64,000 nucleotides of DNA from Phymatolithon calcareum (GCA_977006965.1 OZ345363.1:2046001-2110000), one strand, 5' to 3'. Counted from the stretch's first letter, positions 29,844 through 40,110 are shown. Numbers and translations: made by a program. Notes: generated by a model from the sequence alone, not told the origin.

Positions 29844-30600
29844 TTTCCGAAATTTCTCTGTTCTCGTTAACACGGCCACAGTCTGTGAACAGAACACTGT
29901 TCTAAAACGCAAAGCATGCTACGATGCATGACGACACATATCCTTCACTCTACAACGACTCCATCAGACCACAACAGGTGCAGGTTTCTATGACAACGTA
30001 TCACTTCACGGTAATTCTTAAAAGCCCAGGTAGAAACAGCACAAATTGCTTCCTTGTAGAAAAAAACTAAGTTCACAACTTCCTAATTATATTCGAAAGA
30101 GCAGTTCTAATAAAATAGTAGTTTATCAGAATTGTTCTTTCGATAACACTCAAGGAGCCTATGCGCGCAATGGTTCCTGAAAAGATTCCCACGGAATCCA
30201 TCGTAACTGGTTGAAAAGTTCGGACGCCTGGGGAAATGGTGTACATCCACGATGAAGATTATAATGCTAATCCGGTGTGGACAAGCGGCGAAGAAAGAAG
30301 AGTACCCGAGCGATTAACATAATCCTGAACCACACAGAGTAAGCTCAATGAATGAAAGATAGGAAACATGAGTAGAAACCAAGGTGCCATTTAATCTCCA
30401 GTTGGGTAGACAGCCACCTTTACAATAAACTACAGTACTTTGATAACACTCAAGGCTTCATTTTTATCATTTCCCCGCGATGAAGAGGAGAAGCACAACA
30501 ATCTTCATCTCACGGTACATCACCATCTGGACTTCATGTATGGACGAGAATAGTTAAACTCATAATTAAAAGCGGACGAATGTATTGAAAAACGATTCTC

Positions 30601-30653
30601 TTTATTCATGCAGCGGACATACAAGAGAAGCCCCCGATAGCACTATATTTATT
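30601..30653 (-). promoter_or_regulatory. Two polyadenylation signals of the left-arm secreted-protein gene
   Basis: AATAAA occurs on the minus strand at 30648-30653 and 30601-30606, each within a repeated GCTGCATGAATAAA context, 110-165 bases after the stop codon. Confidence 0.6.
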
Positions 30654-30764
30654 CATGCAGCACGCACAAAGAAGGAAGCCCTGACTTCTAACAGCAAGCG
30701 AAATATTGGGCGGTGAGTCCCATAGCGCTATTTTCCACAGACCAAGCAAATAGGTCATGAAATA

Positions 30765-31118
30765 TTAATCATCATCATCATCATCCCTGTCGCGACCTCT
30801 CCGGTGGCGCCAGTACCTACGGTGTCGCCGTTTCCAGTACCTCCTGTTCTTGTACCTTCGACGTCTATGATGCGGGCGCCTATAATATGGCTTCCAATGC
30901 CGTTTCCGGTGATACGGTTTCCAGTGGTACGAATGCTTCCAGTAGCGCCGGTTGTGGCGTGCCCTGTGCCTCACGGCGGCGTTCAAGGGGCTTATCGGAG
31001 AGACATCAGGCGTATCTTCTTTGGGGCTCGCGGCATTTGCAGAAACCGCAGAAGCGGTAGTCAGATACAGGCAGCCCAAGAGGGAGGTCAAGATGAGAAG
31101 AATTGCGACTCGAGCCAT
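30765..31118 (-). CDS. Secreted Arg/His/Lys/Tyr/Trp-rich protein, 117 aa (left-arm copy)
   Basis: A minus-strand ATG opens a protein with a clear secretion signal (a basic residue, then I-L-L-I-L-T-S-L-L-G-C-L-Y-L and T-T-A-S-A, about residues 1-24). A short acidic propiece follows (P-K-E-D-T-P-D-V), then about 60 residues made almost only of R, H, K, Y, W and P in loose repeats such as Y-W-K, H-W-K-P-Y and R-R-Y-W, and a tail of six aspartates. The layout of signal, acidic propiece and very basic aromatic domain recalls precursors of antimicrobial or matrix-binding peptides; dibasic sites could be cut by furin-like proteases. No family is recognised. A TATA-like CTATTTAACC lies 57-66 bases upstream of the ATG (31175-31184). 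The gene is duplicated exactly in the other arm. Confidence 0.7.
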   Translation of the reverse strand: MARVAILLILTSLLGCLYLTTASAVSANAASPKEDTPDVSPISPLNAAVRHRARHNRRYWKHSYHWKPYHRKRHWKPYYRRPHHRRRRYKNRRYWKRRHRRYWRHRRGRDRDDDDDD

Positions 31119-31174
31119 GTTGGTCGTGTATGGCGACTTGTCTGAAGTTCTGTTCAGATGCAGGCTATTCTCCG

Positions 31175-31184
31175 GGTTAAATAG
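31175..31184 (-). promoter_or_regulatory. TATA-like box of the left-arm secreted-protein gene
   Basis: CTATTTAACC on the minus strand, 57-66 bases before the ATG, which leaves room for a short leader. The same site is at 47071-47080 in the right arm. Confidence 0.4.
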
Positions 31185-31641
31185 GGAAAGTGTGTGTCGC
31201 TTGCTAGGGTTATCACGCTATGCTAGATATCCTGGCTTTTATTGAAATTCTGCAAGCGAATCCGGCGGCCCAAGCTTTTTTGTGAACCTGCTTTACCTTT
31301 TCATTTGTCAGATATTTCGAATTGGAGCTGTTTTCTGTCAAGGTATTGGTGCTAGTGTCCGACATCGGGAGATCTCGCATGCAACGCTCATCGTCGAAAT
31401 TCCTGTGTGGAAACAGTTCAGAGCGGTGACATTGTGTTTCTCTCCGTAATCATCCGTTAAGCTCTGTTTAACTCGATACTTCACAGTGAAAACTTGCGCT
31501 GACATAGAATGGATACAAAAGGTCTGTAGCAGTTACGGTGACTTTATGCAGAAGTCTGACATGTGCGGTCCTACGTGCAAGAAGCCGTGAACAAAACAGG
31601 GTAAAATGAAAGCTCTGTGGCATCGAGCATTAGTACTGCAG

Positions 31642-31924
31642 GAAAGGGAAAAGGGGTTTTGATTCGATAGTCGGAATCCCGACTATTATCTTTAATGCCA
31701 GCAAAGAAACTGGAATAGTACGAGTGTGTAAGCTTTGCGAGACGAATCGAGCACCGTTGATTCCATCTATGCGATTGATACAGATTCGGAAACCAAGAGA
31801 CGTGTCTGAGGTCATATTTCACAACAATGAAATGTTTTTGCCCGGCTCTGAGAGGAATGTAATCGGACAGCTGAACCAGCCGGAAAATATGATATATTTT
31901 TGGATCATCGAGATCTTGGATTAG
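31642..31924 (+). CDS. Possible 3' exon (left-arm copy)
   Basis: After TACTGCAG (a possible splice acceptor ending near 31641) a frame of about 94 codons reads I-V-G-I-P-T-I-I-F-N-A-S-K-E-T-G-I-V, then V-C-K-L-C-E-T-N, then V-I-F-H-N-N-E-M-F-L-P-G, ending I-I-E-I-L-D. The antisense strand is also open (118 codons), so the coding strand is uncertain. No family is recognised. Confidence 0.22.
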
Positions 31925-32480
31925 CATGGAGGCAGTCCTTGATTTTGTTCACTGCTCGCACCCTGAATAGTGAGTGTGCCTCTATACTTCATGACCGCCT
32001 TGGTTTTGATTTCTAGTTTTCATAGTTCCACGTTGCGAGTGATATGTTCCTTAGGGTGCGACAGATAGGCAGGCGACTTAGTAGACTAATGTTCGCGAAA
32101 ACCGGGTGCGTTCTCATATCATGCGTGACGTTTGTAAATGAGAGATGTGCGCAAGTGTACATGACACGCAAGTCGGGTATGATAAGAATGAGTATTGAAA
32201 TCGACAATGCTGCCGTTTTGGTTTCTAATCGACAGCATTTGGCTCTTGTGGAAGATCTTGTATAGCCGAGAAGCTAGGTGCTATAAGCTTGATTTGCGGC
32301 GAGGATGCCTTCAGCACGATTCCGAAGCAGCGGAAAGTGCATCTCGACAAACGGTTCAGTAAACCACAAGGTGTGGATTTGGCGCCGCACGATCGGACTG
32401 CATGCCGCGGAGAGGGTACCTGATGCAGGTCCGGCAAGATGCGCCGAGATACAAGTGCACGGAAAGCAGTAGCTGCATCT

Positions 32481-32578
32481 TTATTCAATTGAAGTTTCAC
32501 AGTTCTACGAGTATAAGGACAAGGCTTCCTCAGTTGCTACTTTGCAGTGTGTCGTCAGTTGAAATCTAGTGCCTATGC
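32481..32578 (-). mobile_element. 98-bp LINE-B 3' end insertion with 10-bp target duplication (left arm)
   Basis: AGCTGCATCT occurs at 32471-32480 and 32579-32588. Between them lies a piece that in reverse complement shows the LINE-B 3' end (GTAGCAACTGAGGAAGCCTTG and a final AATAAA). It predates the duplication because the other arm has it too. Confidence 0.7.
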
Positions 32579-32779
32579 AGCTGCATCTGTAATATTGCTT
32601 TTTCATCTCCAATTTTTGCAACACCGCGCTCCCGCTACGCATCAGCCGCGGTCTAAGCGACAAGATCTTAGTCGTAATTTTGTACTTGGGCTACATTCTT
32701 CGCAACCAGCTGGTAGGAAGTTTGTGCTGAAGGGACGCTAAAGCGCAAAGAGGTGAAATAATACAGTAGGAAGTCGTGC

Positions 32780-33700
32780 CATCTCCTCTCTGGCCCTGTG
32801 TTTTCTATACCCCGCATGCGCATTTGCTTCTTTTACTAAGAGTCCCCTATTGACTACCGTAGGCAACTAGATATTGGTCTCATCTCGTATAGCCACCGCC
32901 TCTGGAAGAAAAACCTGTGGCATCTCCGGAATAGAGAAAATGATAGCCGAAGCTTCCTATCAAAGAATTCGCTTAACATGCGAGTATTTCCTGACATGAT
33001 CCGCGACGGAAAGCTGTAATTTGCAAATAAACTGCCCTATTGCGGTGAGTTTCAGTTAAGAAAAGGTGGAGTGCGATAGCTTCCTCCAGAGAGCTTTACT
33101 CTGAAGTGATGGCTGCTCTTATGGCTGCTGCTAGAGATCTAGTCTAATCAGACTAGGGATCAAGGCTTGCCCTAAATGGGACAGGCTAAGCCAGGCGTGG
33201 AAGGTGTACATCCACTTGGGTGTCGTTCACCTGTGGAACGAGTGGAAAGAGTGGACTTGGCCTAGCTGTAAGGATGTTCCACATGCATGAGCGGTACATT
33301 ACACCTATTCCGAGACTCTGGTGTTGACATTTTCATTAACAGCCTCTTTTTCACTCAAAAAGGGGAGCTGCTTTTTCCAAAAGATTACTACTCGTTTGAA
33401 TAAGTGGGTCTAGTACCAAGAACCAATACATATGCACGAAACGAAGGACTTGCTTCAGTGTGAGGAACAGTGATGCTGTACTGTAAACTCACAAATTGCC
33501 ATGGTGCAGTACAAATGGCGTTTGTACTGTACAACAATTGGGCAGTAGACTTTCCATAATTATTATTATTATTCTTGTTTATGGAAATTGACTCTACTAG
33601 AATCTATTTGATGGATTTTCTTTCACTCGAGAGAATGCTATTCCTCTATTTTTCGAACTAAAGCTATTCAAATGCTGTCAACGCTAGAAGAGGAAGAAAT
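32780..33700. other. Gene-free stretch of the left arm
   Basis: No convincing frame. It contains an ATTATTATTATT microsatellite (about 33556-33570) flanked by CCATAA and TTATGG, and copies of GTACAGTACAA-type palindromes near 33500-33540. The mirror is 44555-45475. Confidence 0.4.
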
Positions 33701-33733
33701 TAGCTTGATGATGTTTTTATCATCAATATGATA

Positions 33734-35816
33734 ATATCTTCATTGACCCGTTTGCCGTTGCTCTAGACTCCATTCCAGAGAATGTCACAAGCGAGCACTG
33801 CAAAATTTTCGCAGACGACGCGAAATTGTCCGCAAAATCAGTGAAGGCCTCCAAAGAATCCTAGATCTAGCCGCGGAGTGGGCGCATAGAAATGGTATGG
33901 TGAGGAACACCGTGAAAAGCGTAATTCTTTGGACGAAGGATACGGCAGGTCATAGCTTCCGGCTCTCGGGACGGCGGCTGAAGACTCTTCGGGAGGTAAA
34001 ATACCTCGGGGTAACACTAACGGAGCAGGGAGTTTCAGACACCAAACTGACAGACAGGATCAAGAAATCCAAAAATGTGCTTCGGTATCTCCGGCGGCTG
34101 TGTGTGTTTACTAATGGTGTCCACCCCGCGAGGGCGATTAGGCTGTACAAATCTCTTGTGCAGTCAAGATGGGTATATGCTATACATCTCACACCTTGGA
34201 CCGCGAAGGTAGTCTCGGAAGTCAGGAAAGTTGAATCTATGTTCTCCGGGCAAATCCTTGGGAAACTAGGAAAAAGAAGCTTGGAAAGGTGCAGGGCCAT
34301 GTGTCGCATTCTCCAACGAAAGGGAAGAAGAGACGTCCGCGCAAGACGCTTTGTGCATAAATTGATAAGAAGACGCGATGCACTGATATCTAGTCCAACA
34401 ACAGAGATCGCGAACAAGGAACGATTAGGCGGTTTTGGAGGGCCTGACCGGACCGAACGGACCACAAGCGACAAAAGACAGGATTCCAGCGCGGGCGCCC
34501 GTGCACGCATCGGCGAAAGTGGCCGCAGCAGTAATGCTGCGCAACGCGATTCTTCTGACGGTAATTCCGTCGGAAATGGCTGGTGCTATCGCGAACGCGC
34601 CCCCCTGGGATTCGACAAATCAAAAACTTGCCACGCTCGAAATGCCAGACCCATTCCCGACGTCGCTGGATTTCCAAGAAATCTTGCAAATTTAAGTGGA
34701 TTTGATACAGGCCGGTTATGATAACCGGTCCGGCTACCCGTGCACCTGTACGTCACAGAAAAGAGCCAAGAGTTCAGTCTGGAATTTTTCCCCGCTACAT
34801 TACAGGGTTTTTTGAAATGACAAGAGATGCGCTCCGGCCTCCCCATGGGAGAAGACTATCACCTTCTGGTAGTATGGTAGCACATGGATTCCGCCCTGTG
34901 TGGTGTGCCGCAACGCTCAAGGAAGCTGGGAGAGAAGACAGAAGGAAATGAAAGAAGGCAGAGAGATGATTAGCTGCCGTGAACGTCCTAAATGGTTTCC
35001 AACCGAGGCATCCCTTTGAAGGACGGCGAATGAAGATTGGCTGCGTAGCGATATGGATATTAAGCTGGACCATGTTCTGCACCTTGTGCAGCTTGGAAAG
35101 GTGTTGTGACATCAAGTACCACTCGTATCTGTTAAGGTCTACTAGAGCCGTAAGGATGCGGAGTTGTTCCATCAGCTTCGACAAATCCCGCAGTAAAGAA
35201 AGAAAGAAAGGAACGTTTAGAAGCGGAAAGAGATATTTTCCACGCGAGAGTGAATGGCTTCCTGTGCGAAACTGCAAACGAAACAACAGCTAAGAGAAAC
35301 ATCAAGAAATACCAAAGAAACAAGATACTGAAGGCAGCGGAGGATGTGGAAAAGTCGGAAAAACGACCTATACCGCACGCGAAAGTGTCGCTACCCCCGC
35401 ACCTTCTCTTCAGCTCAAGAAGACATAGCGCACTTGCCATCAAATTGTCATTTGGAATATTCCCTCCAATAAGCACCTCCACCTTATCGAGTTCACTGTC
35501 CAATGTGGGAAAGATGCCATCGAAGACGCGATAAACTGCCTCTCCAAGGAGAGACTCTCCAAAGAGGACAGGTCCTGGACTAAGCGAGCACTCGACGAGC
35601 GCCTAAACATGTTCCAGACTGTGGAAAAGTAAGGAATGCCTGCAACCTGAAATCGCAGCGTGCCACAGGACAGGGGAGAAATTTTCCCCCTCGAGGTCCC
35701 GAAGGGGACCAGAGGTGGCTTTTTTGTAGTGCACTGAATCGTGTTACACCAACAAGAAAAGAAACTCTTCCATAGACAGAATCCAGCCAAAACCTCTTGG
35801 CACTTGGAAAGTCGCC
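33734..35816 (+). mobile_element. LINE-C, 5'-truncated (left arm)
   Basis: It starts inside the reverse transcriptase just after the 14-bp sequence TCATCAATATGATA (33720-33733). It runs through RT, a long linker and a 3' region to 35816, where the arm ends. Its own tail and 3' target duplication are missing here; a different LINE-C tail is attached instead (35817-35875). Confidence 0.85.
33760..34400 (+). pseudogene. LINE-C reverse transcriptase C-terminal part (left arm)
   Basis: Reads F-A-D-D-A-K-L-S near 33810, then after a frameshift R-N-T-V-K-S-V-I-L-W, V-K-Y-L-G-V-T-L-T and R-L-Y-K-S-L-V-Q-S-R-W-V-Y-A, the segment order seen in LINE-B. The endonuclease and fingers are absent because of 5' truncation. 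Confidence 0.75.
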
Positions 35817-35875
35817 CCAAGCGTCAGCAGATGAATTGGTAACTTTTAAATAAAAATCTTCCTTTCTTCTTATTC
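35817..35875 (+). repeat. Ectopic LINE-C tail at the inner breakpoint
   Basis: Beyond 35816 the sequence reads CCAAGCGTCAGCAGATG, as in other LINE-C tails in the window, but the right arm has a 6-base-shorter variant and several other differences over the next 55 bases. No TCATCAATATGATA follows the tail. The junction therefore joins two different LINE-C copies. Confidence 0.65.
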
Positions 35876-36220
35876 AGATCCCGACCTTCCACTGCAAAGA
35901 CGACTGAACTTCCCGAATAAGCCTCATCAGCAAGCTTCGCATTTGTTCATCTGACCGACTCTTTTCAATTTCCATGAAAGCAGAGAAAAGTTGTTCGCTG
36001 CACATGAACCTGATACCGACTGGTGCATTACTTGCATTCCATCCGGATGCTTCGGTGTCATTATCAGCGACCCAGGACCCAGCAATATTGCTTACAGTCT
36101 CTGCTACACATCCAATGAATCGAGGGATGTCACGGAAGATCTCACTGTCGTCTCTTCGATTCGCTACTTCACTTCGGAGCCGTCTCATTTCAAGGTCGTA
36201 CTGATTTTCTATTGCGATGT
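35874..36220 (-). pseudogene. LINE ORF1-like fragment
   Basis: The minus-strand frame reads E-I-F-R-D-I-P-R-F-I-G-C-V-A-E-T-V, resembling E-L-R-D-I-P-R-Y-A-K-S-A-L-E-R-A of the ORF1-type gene at 26029-26538, then a helical, charged stretch ending W-K-V-G-I. It adjoins the ectopic LINE-C tail. Confidence 0.35.
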
Positions 36221-36249
36221 TGCGTGATCAGATTCTCCCAGATCAGAGG

Positions 36250-36545
36250 TTTGTTTGTTTGTTTATTGCAGGTTATTCGAATTACACAAAGTGTACATTA
36301 TGCAACATCTAGGGGTCCTCTAAATGTTCCTGATATGGATCCATTCCTGGTACTAGCGTATCTGCTTCGCGCTAGCACTGATGCACACCACTCCACGGCG
36401 ACATCCGTGTGCCCGTTGCGGAACGTTAATTCAATTCTTGACTGTGACAGGACTCGAACCGGCGACCTCAACATTCCTGCCTGTATCATACCGAAATATG
36501 CGCACAGGTGCGCGGAGGCAGTTTACCACTATACCGCACGTGGAG
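36250..36545 (-). mobile_element. tRNA-derived SINE, copy 1
   Basis: On the minus strand the 296-bp unit begins CTCCACGTGCGGTATAGTGG, carries an RNA polymerase III A box (GGTATAGTGG) and a perfect B box (GGTTCGAGTCC, 36450-36460), and ends in GCAATAAACAAACAAACAAA. It matches 53289-53585 throughout. The flanks AGATCAGAGG (36240-36249) and AGCTCACAGG (36546-36555) agree at 8 of 10 positions and may be an aged target duplication. Confidence 0.85.
36450..36460 (-). promoter_or_regulatory. RNA polymerase III B box of SINE copy 1
   Basis: GGTTCGAGTCC on the minus strand, an exact fit to GGTTCGANNCC. The A box lies about 66 bases upstream (about 36526-36536). Confidence 0.85.
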
Positions 36546-36669
36546 AGCTCACAGGTTGTCTCGCATTCTTCCTCATACGTGCCAAGCCTATTCTCCCAAT
36601 ACAGTGCAAGAAAATTGTCCACATGAACACTTGAGGCAATAGATAGTTGAGACTGCTACGACTGTTATA

Positions 36670-37047
36670 CTAGACGAAAGACGACCATGTCTCGTTTTGT
36701 ACCGGGAGGTGCCGAAACAACTTCTCGCATTCTTCACCAGTGTCGATGCCAAGCTGGTAAATGAGAGTATCAATGCTTGGGTGTTTTCGTTCAAAGCGGA
36801 TAGGTCCGTTACGTTCCCAAAAAACAGTGCGACCTTGTTTACCAAGCTCGACGCTCTCTTCCATGAGGGTTGAGAAATAGGCCAGCTGAATAGATGAAAT
36901 GTTTTCAACAGCAGAACGCTCTTCGTCTTCGAGCTCGCTCAAAGACGTCTTATGCCAATCATCTTTTGCTGCGTCTCTGACAGTCTCCCTTTGAAAGTAG
37001 AACCTTAATGCGCTGCCGCAGTCTCCGTTCATTTTGAACTGGAGCAT
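36670..37047 (-). CDS. Unassigned ORF, 125 codons
   Basis: A minus-strand ATG opens a frame with a charged, helical middle (T-S-L-S-E-L-E-D-E-E-R-S-A-V-E-N) and a tail reading L-I-Y-Q-L-G-I-D-T-G-E-E-C-E-K-L-F. The family is unknown. With the frame at 37188-37478 it could form one gene with an intron between, but no clear splice sites were found. Confidence 0.3.
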   Translation of the reverse strand: MLQFKMNGDCGSALRFYFQRETVRDAAKDDWHKTSLSELEDEERSAVENISSIQLAYFSTLMEESVELGKQGRTVFWERNGPIRFERKHPSIDTLIYQLGIDTGEECEKLFRHLPVQNETWSSFV

Positions 37048-37187
37048 GCATTGCTTTCAGATTGTGATTTCATGATCAAGGTGCCATACTCAACCAGTGC
37101 TGTATTCGTGAGCTGTTGAACGAAGAGAAAAAAATATCTCAGTGGATCCATTGCCTTCCACTGAGCTTTGGATTGTGTGTCCAGATG

Positions 37188-37478
37188 CTAGAACAGCACG
37201 CTTTCGAGATGCCTGCCGTTTGAGCCGTTTGAATCGTCTCTGAATAGAGACGTAGAGTTCGTAGGCGCAGCTAGAAAGCCAACATGCTCGTCTTCAAATT
37301 CAGACAGCTCTAGTTCGCATGAGCCACTTGCTCTGGTGTTCGCTAAATTGTGGACGTACGCAAAGAAGGTGCAGAGGAACTCACGGGGGCCAATGAACAG
37401 GGCCGGTTTTTCCCCTCTACCTGTTCCATTTCGTGCCACAGTGCTCTGGTAACGAAATTCCGTCTGGGCCACATTCAT
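37188..37478 (-). CDS. Unassigned ORF, 96 codons
   Basis: A minus-strand ATG opens a frame reading A-L-F-I-G-P-R-E-F-L-C-T-F-F-A-Y-V-H-N-L-A then an acidic segment (E-L-E-L-S-E-F-E-D-E-H-V-G-F). The acidic segment recurs in similar form (S-E-L-E-D-E-E) in the next ORF downstream, hinting at one gene or at duplicated exons. Confidence 0.28.
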   Translation of the reverse strand: MNVAQTEFRYQSTVARNGTGRGEKPALFIGPREFLCTFFAYVHNLANTRASGSCELELSEFEDEHVGFLAAPTNSTSLFRDDSNGSNGRHLESVLF

Positions 37479-37742
37479 TTAATATAGAGCTCAATATGAG
37501 CCACGAAAGCTTATAAAGACGGGAGTTTTCCTGCTTGCACCCGCAAAAAAAGCCTATCACTCAAAATTGCGCGGATGTAATACCCGAGTGCTATAGCATA
37601 AAGCCCGCGTACAATGCGGGTGAAACTAATGACCTGAAATATTGCTTGCCATAGCGCAGGCAAAGTAAATCTATCCCAAATCGTGGAGAAATCACTGCTA
37701 TCACCAATTATGTGTGCACCCATTTTAGTCAACGTAAAATGG

Positions 37743-38575
37743 TTTATTTTGTCCTGGAGGTTGCGGGAAACTTCGAATATAGTGCGTTTTGACACTATCT
37801 TTGCATTTTAACACTGATAAATATATGCCGCTAAATATGCATTAAATTGAAGGCACGATATTTTAAAAACCTACAGAAATTTTGGCCATTACCATATAGA
37901 TGCATACATTTGAAAGAACATATATTTGTTATATGTTGGAAAAATTCGAATTTTTTCGTATATATTCGTATGACAAATATTTGACGATGCTTACTGCTCT
38001 ATATGCCGAATTTTGCCTTTTTCTATATATAATTCAAACTCATTCAAAGCAACCCAAGAGAGGAGTAGAGATAGAATGACTTCAAACAAAGAATATGGTG
38101 TAGTTCGTGATTTCTTGCAAACTGGAGAGACAACAGATTTCATATGTATGGCGAAATTGGTGAATATTCGAGAACTTGAGCGCCATATTTCTGCTCTTTA
38201 CGATTTAATCACGGCATATTTCTTGTTTCATCCAGTAGATTGCTTAGGCCCCTTCAAGGAATTCGGTCGAACTTGAACTCTTGCGACTTGGAGGCGGAAC
38301 ATTTGCCACTTTAATATCTCACATATGGCATATATATAGTTTTCTGTAAAAATGAATATATTTTAGTTTTTTCGAACATATGGCAAATATATGTTCTTAC
38401 AAATGTATGCATCTATATGGTAATGGCCACAATTTCTGTAGGTTTTTAAAATGTCGTGCCTTCAATTTAATGCATATTTAGTGGCATATATTTAACAGTG
38501 TTAAAATGCAAAGATAGTGTCAACACGCACTAATTTCGAAGTTTCCCTCATCCTCCTGACCACAATGAAAGATGT
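37743..38575. mobile_element. Foldback-type element with long terminal inverted repeats
   Basis: The left end (about 37743-37965) and right end (about 38348-38575) are inverted copies over some 200 bases. Shared words include GGGAAACTTCGAA, GACACTATCTTTGCATTTTAACACTG, CTAAATATGCATTAAATTGAAGGCACGA and CCATATAGATGCATAC. The axis is near 38156. The core has one 88-codon frame without recognised features, so the element is non-autonomous. The exact ends and target duplication could not be fixed. Confidence 0.8.
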
Positions 38576-38579
38576 TAAA

Positions 38580-39240
38580 TTTTTTAATTGCTCTTATCCA
38601 GGCCTCGAAATTAAAGCCAGAAGCAAACATTGATCACCACAGAGATAGATAGTTGATGCAAAAAAACAAAACGGAAAAACAGCAAGAGCTGAAACGAAAA
38701 AGGCGAAGGCACGGAAAAATTGTGATCAGTCCGACTAATGTCGCAAAACGGCAATGAACTATTCAGAACAAAAGAAGAGTTTATTACCTGTCGTGCGCTC
38801 AGCGTTGTAGAGCCTCAGGAAGATCCACGTGCTGTTCAAGAATTTCTTCGCACACCTGTTAGTTGCAGTGCTCCGCTATGACCGCTGGTTGCCAAAAACC
38901 GCGACCGGGCATGGCGCGACGCCTACACCGGTCACTTATCTCCATTCGCTCCCGAAGGAGCACTGATCCGGCCCAAACTTATTAATTCTTCTTCCGACTG
39001 CCTTGTATGGTGGTCGGCTGCTGTCGCATTTGTACCATTCCGAATCTTGTAGACGGCGGTGAAATTGAAGTGTCGGTCATTCAAAGCCTATTGTGTTGGC
39101 TTGTCGACAAGTTCATTCGTTTTACGAGAGTCTGCAATCGGACTGCCGATCGAAAGTGAATCGGTCTGTCATCAATATTGTCAGGCGTTACAGTCACATA
39201 ATCTCACAGCGATACAAACGTAGGTGCCGCTCACTCAGAA
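38580..39240 (+). other. Stretch without a confirmed gene
   Basis: Around 38880-39060 the plus strand reads V-A-K-N-R-D-R-A-W-R-D-A-Y-T-G-H-L-S-P-F-A-P-E-G and W-W-S-A-A-V-A-F-V-P-F in one frame, which looks coding-like, but stops lie on both sides. The family is not recognised. Confidence 0.2.
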
Positions 39241-39420
39241 AAAAGGAGACCAGAGGTGGGTTTTTTGTAGTCCACTGAATCGTGTTACACCAACAAGAAA
39301 AGAAACTCCTCCATAGACAGAATCTAGCCAAAACCTCTAGGCCCTAGGAAAGTTGCCCCAAGCGTCAGTAAATGCGTTGGTAATAAATATCTACCTTTCT
39401 TCTTCTTCACTCAGTAAGAA
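39241..39420 (+). repeat. LINE-C 3' end fragment in the spacer
   Basis: Aligns with 35700-35875: ACCAGAGGTGG, TGTAGTCCACTGAATCGTG, ACACCAACAAGAAAAGAAAC, CCCCAAGCGTCAG and a CTT-rich tail. It lies close to the axis of the inverted duplication (39127.5). Confidence 0.75.
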
Positions 39421-39684
39421 CCCAAGAGCATGATTCTTGGCTCGAGCCTCGCTCTTAACTATAACTTCAGTTATAAAGAGACGTGTTTCTACACGGCAGA
39501 AAATGTGCTGCGTTTTGTCTAAGAAAACCACTCGAGGCGGTTTGGGGAGTAGAAAAAGAGTAAGGTCACAAAGCCGCGTCGATTGAAAGTGTTCCTTTAT
39601 AGATTGTGTTTTGGTTGAAAGGGGTTGAGTAATCTGGAGCGTCTTGCTTGACTGGCGGTAGCTTCACGACACCTGCGAGCCTGC

Positions 39685-40110
39685 ATGCGGAGAGTGTTGG
39701 GCTATTGGTCTTCGAGCGTGGGTGCTGGCGTTGCGGAGTATGTGTTCGGAGATCCCAGAAGTGAGCAGCAGGCTTATTTAGCGGATAAGAAAACTCTTCA
39801 TCTAAGTATTGAGGGAGAGGCTCTGGATTCCACGCTGTTTTCAAGCCAGTTTTCATCAAAGAGAAATCAAAATACGAAAGTGGATGGTTACAGGCTTGTA
39901 ATTGACATAACGTCTGACGGCCTCGAGATCGCTCAAACAGTTTCATACGATCTTTGTAATCAATTTAATACTGCTCCGAACATGGCGAAGCTGTCCACTC
40001 AGACGAAATTTGCAGAAGCCAACTTTGATGTTGTATCGCAAGAAAAGTCGAAATCTCACTTGTTTCAGTCAACAATCTTGCTTTTCCCAACATGTTTTCT
40101 TCATCACTGA
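39685..40110 (+). CDS. Unassigned ORF, 141 codons
   Basis: ATG at 39685 opens a frame reading G-V-A-E-Y-V-F-G-D-P-R-S, L-H-L-S-I-E-G-E-A-L-D-S-T-L-F and V-D-G-Y-R-L-V-I-D-I-T-S-D-G-L. It looks like a folded domain but is not recognised. The antisense strand is also partly open (39566-39946), which leaves the coding strand in doubt. It lies only in the spacer and is not duplicated. Confidence 0.3.
   Translation: MRRVLGYWSSSVGAGVAEYVFGDPRSEQQAYLADKKTLHLSIEGEALDSTLFSSQFSSKRNQNTKVDGYRLVIDITSDGLEIAQTVSYDLCNQFNTAPNMAKLSTQTKFAEANFDVVSQEKSKSHLFQSTILLFPTCFLHH

Larger units (their letters stand above)
29542..35816 (+). repeat. Left arm of a 6,275-bp inverted duplication
   Basis: Every feature in this arm has a partner in 42439-48713 at a position summing to 78255, on the opposite strand, so no net insertion or deletion separates them. 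Seven substitutions were noticed: 29593, 29607, 29637, 35006, 35391, 35745 and 35763. Nothing differed in the stretches compared between 29638 and 35005. At 35816 identity ends abruptly inside a LINE-C 3' end. The arm carries a zinc-motif ORF, a secreted-protein gene, a LINE-B tail and a LINE-C. Confidence 0.97.

Noticed and set aside
36441-36545. A tRNA gene on the minus strand (A box, B box, cloverleaf-like pieces)
   Set aside because: The acceptor and T stems do not pair properly, the box spacing is too long, and the unit continues into a 300-bp body with an AAAC tail present in two dispersed copies. A SINE explains it better.
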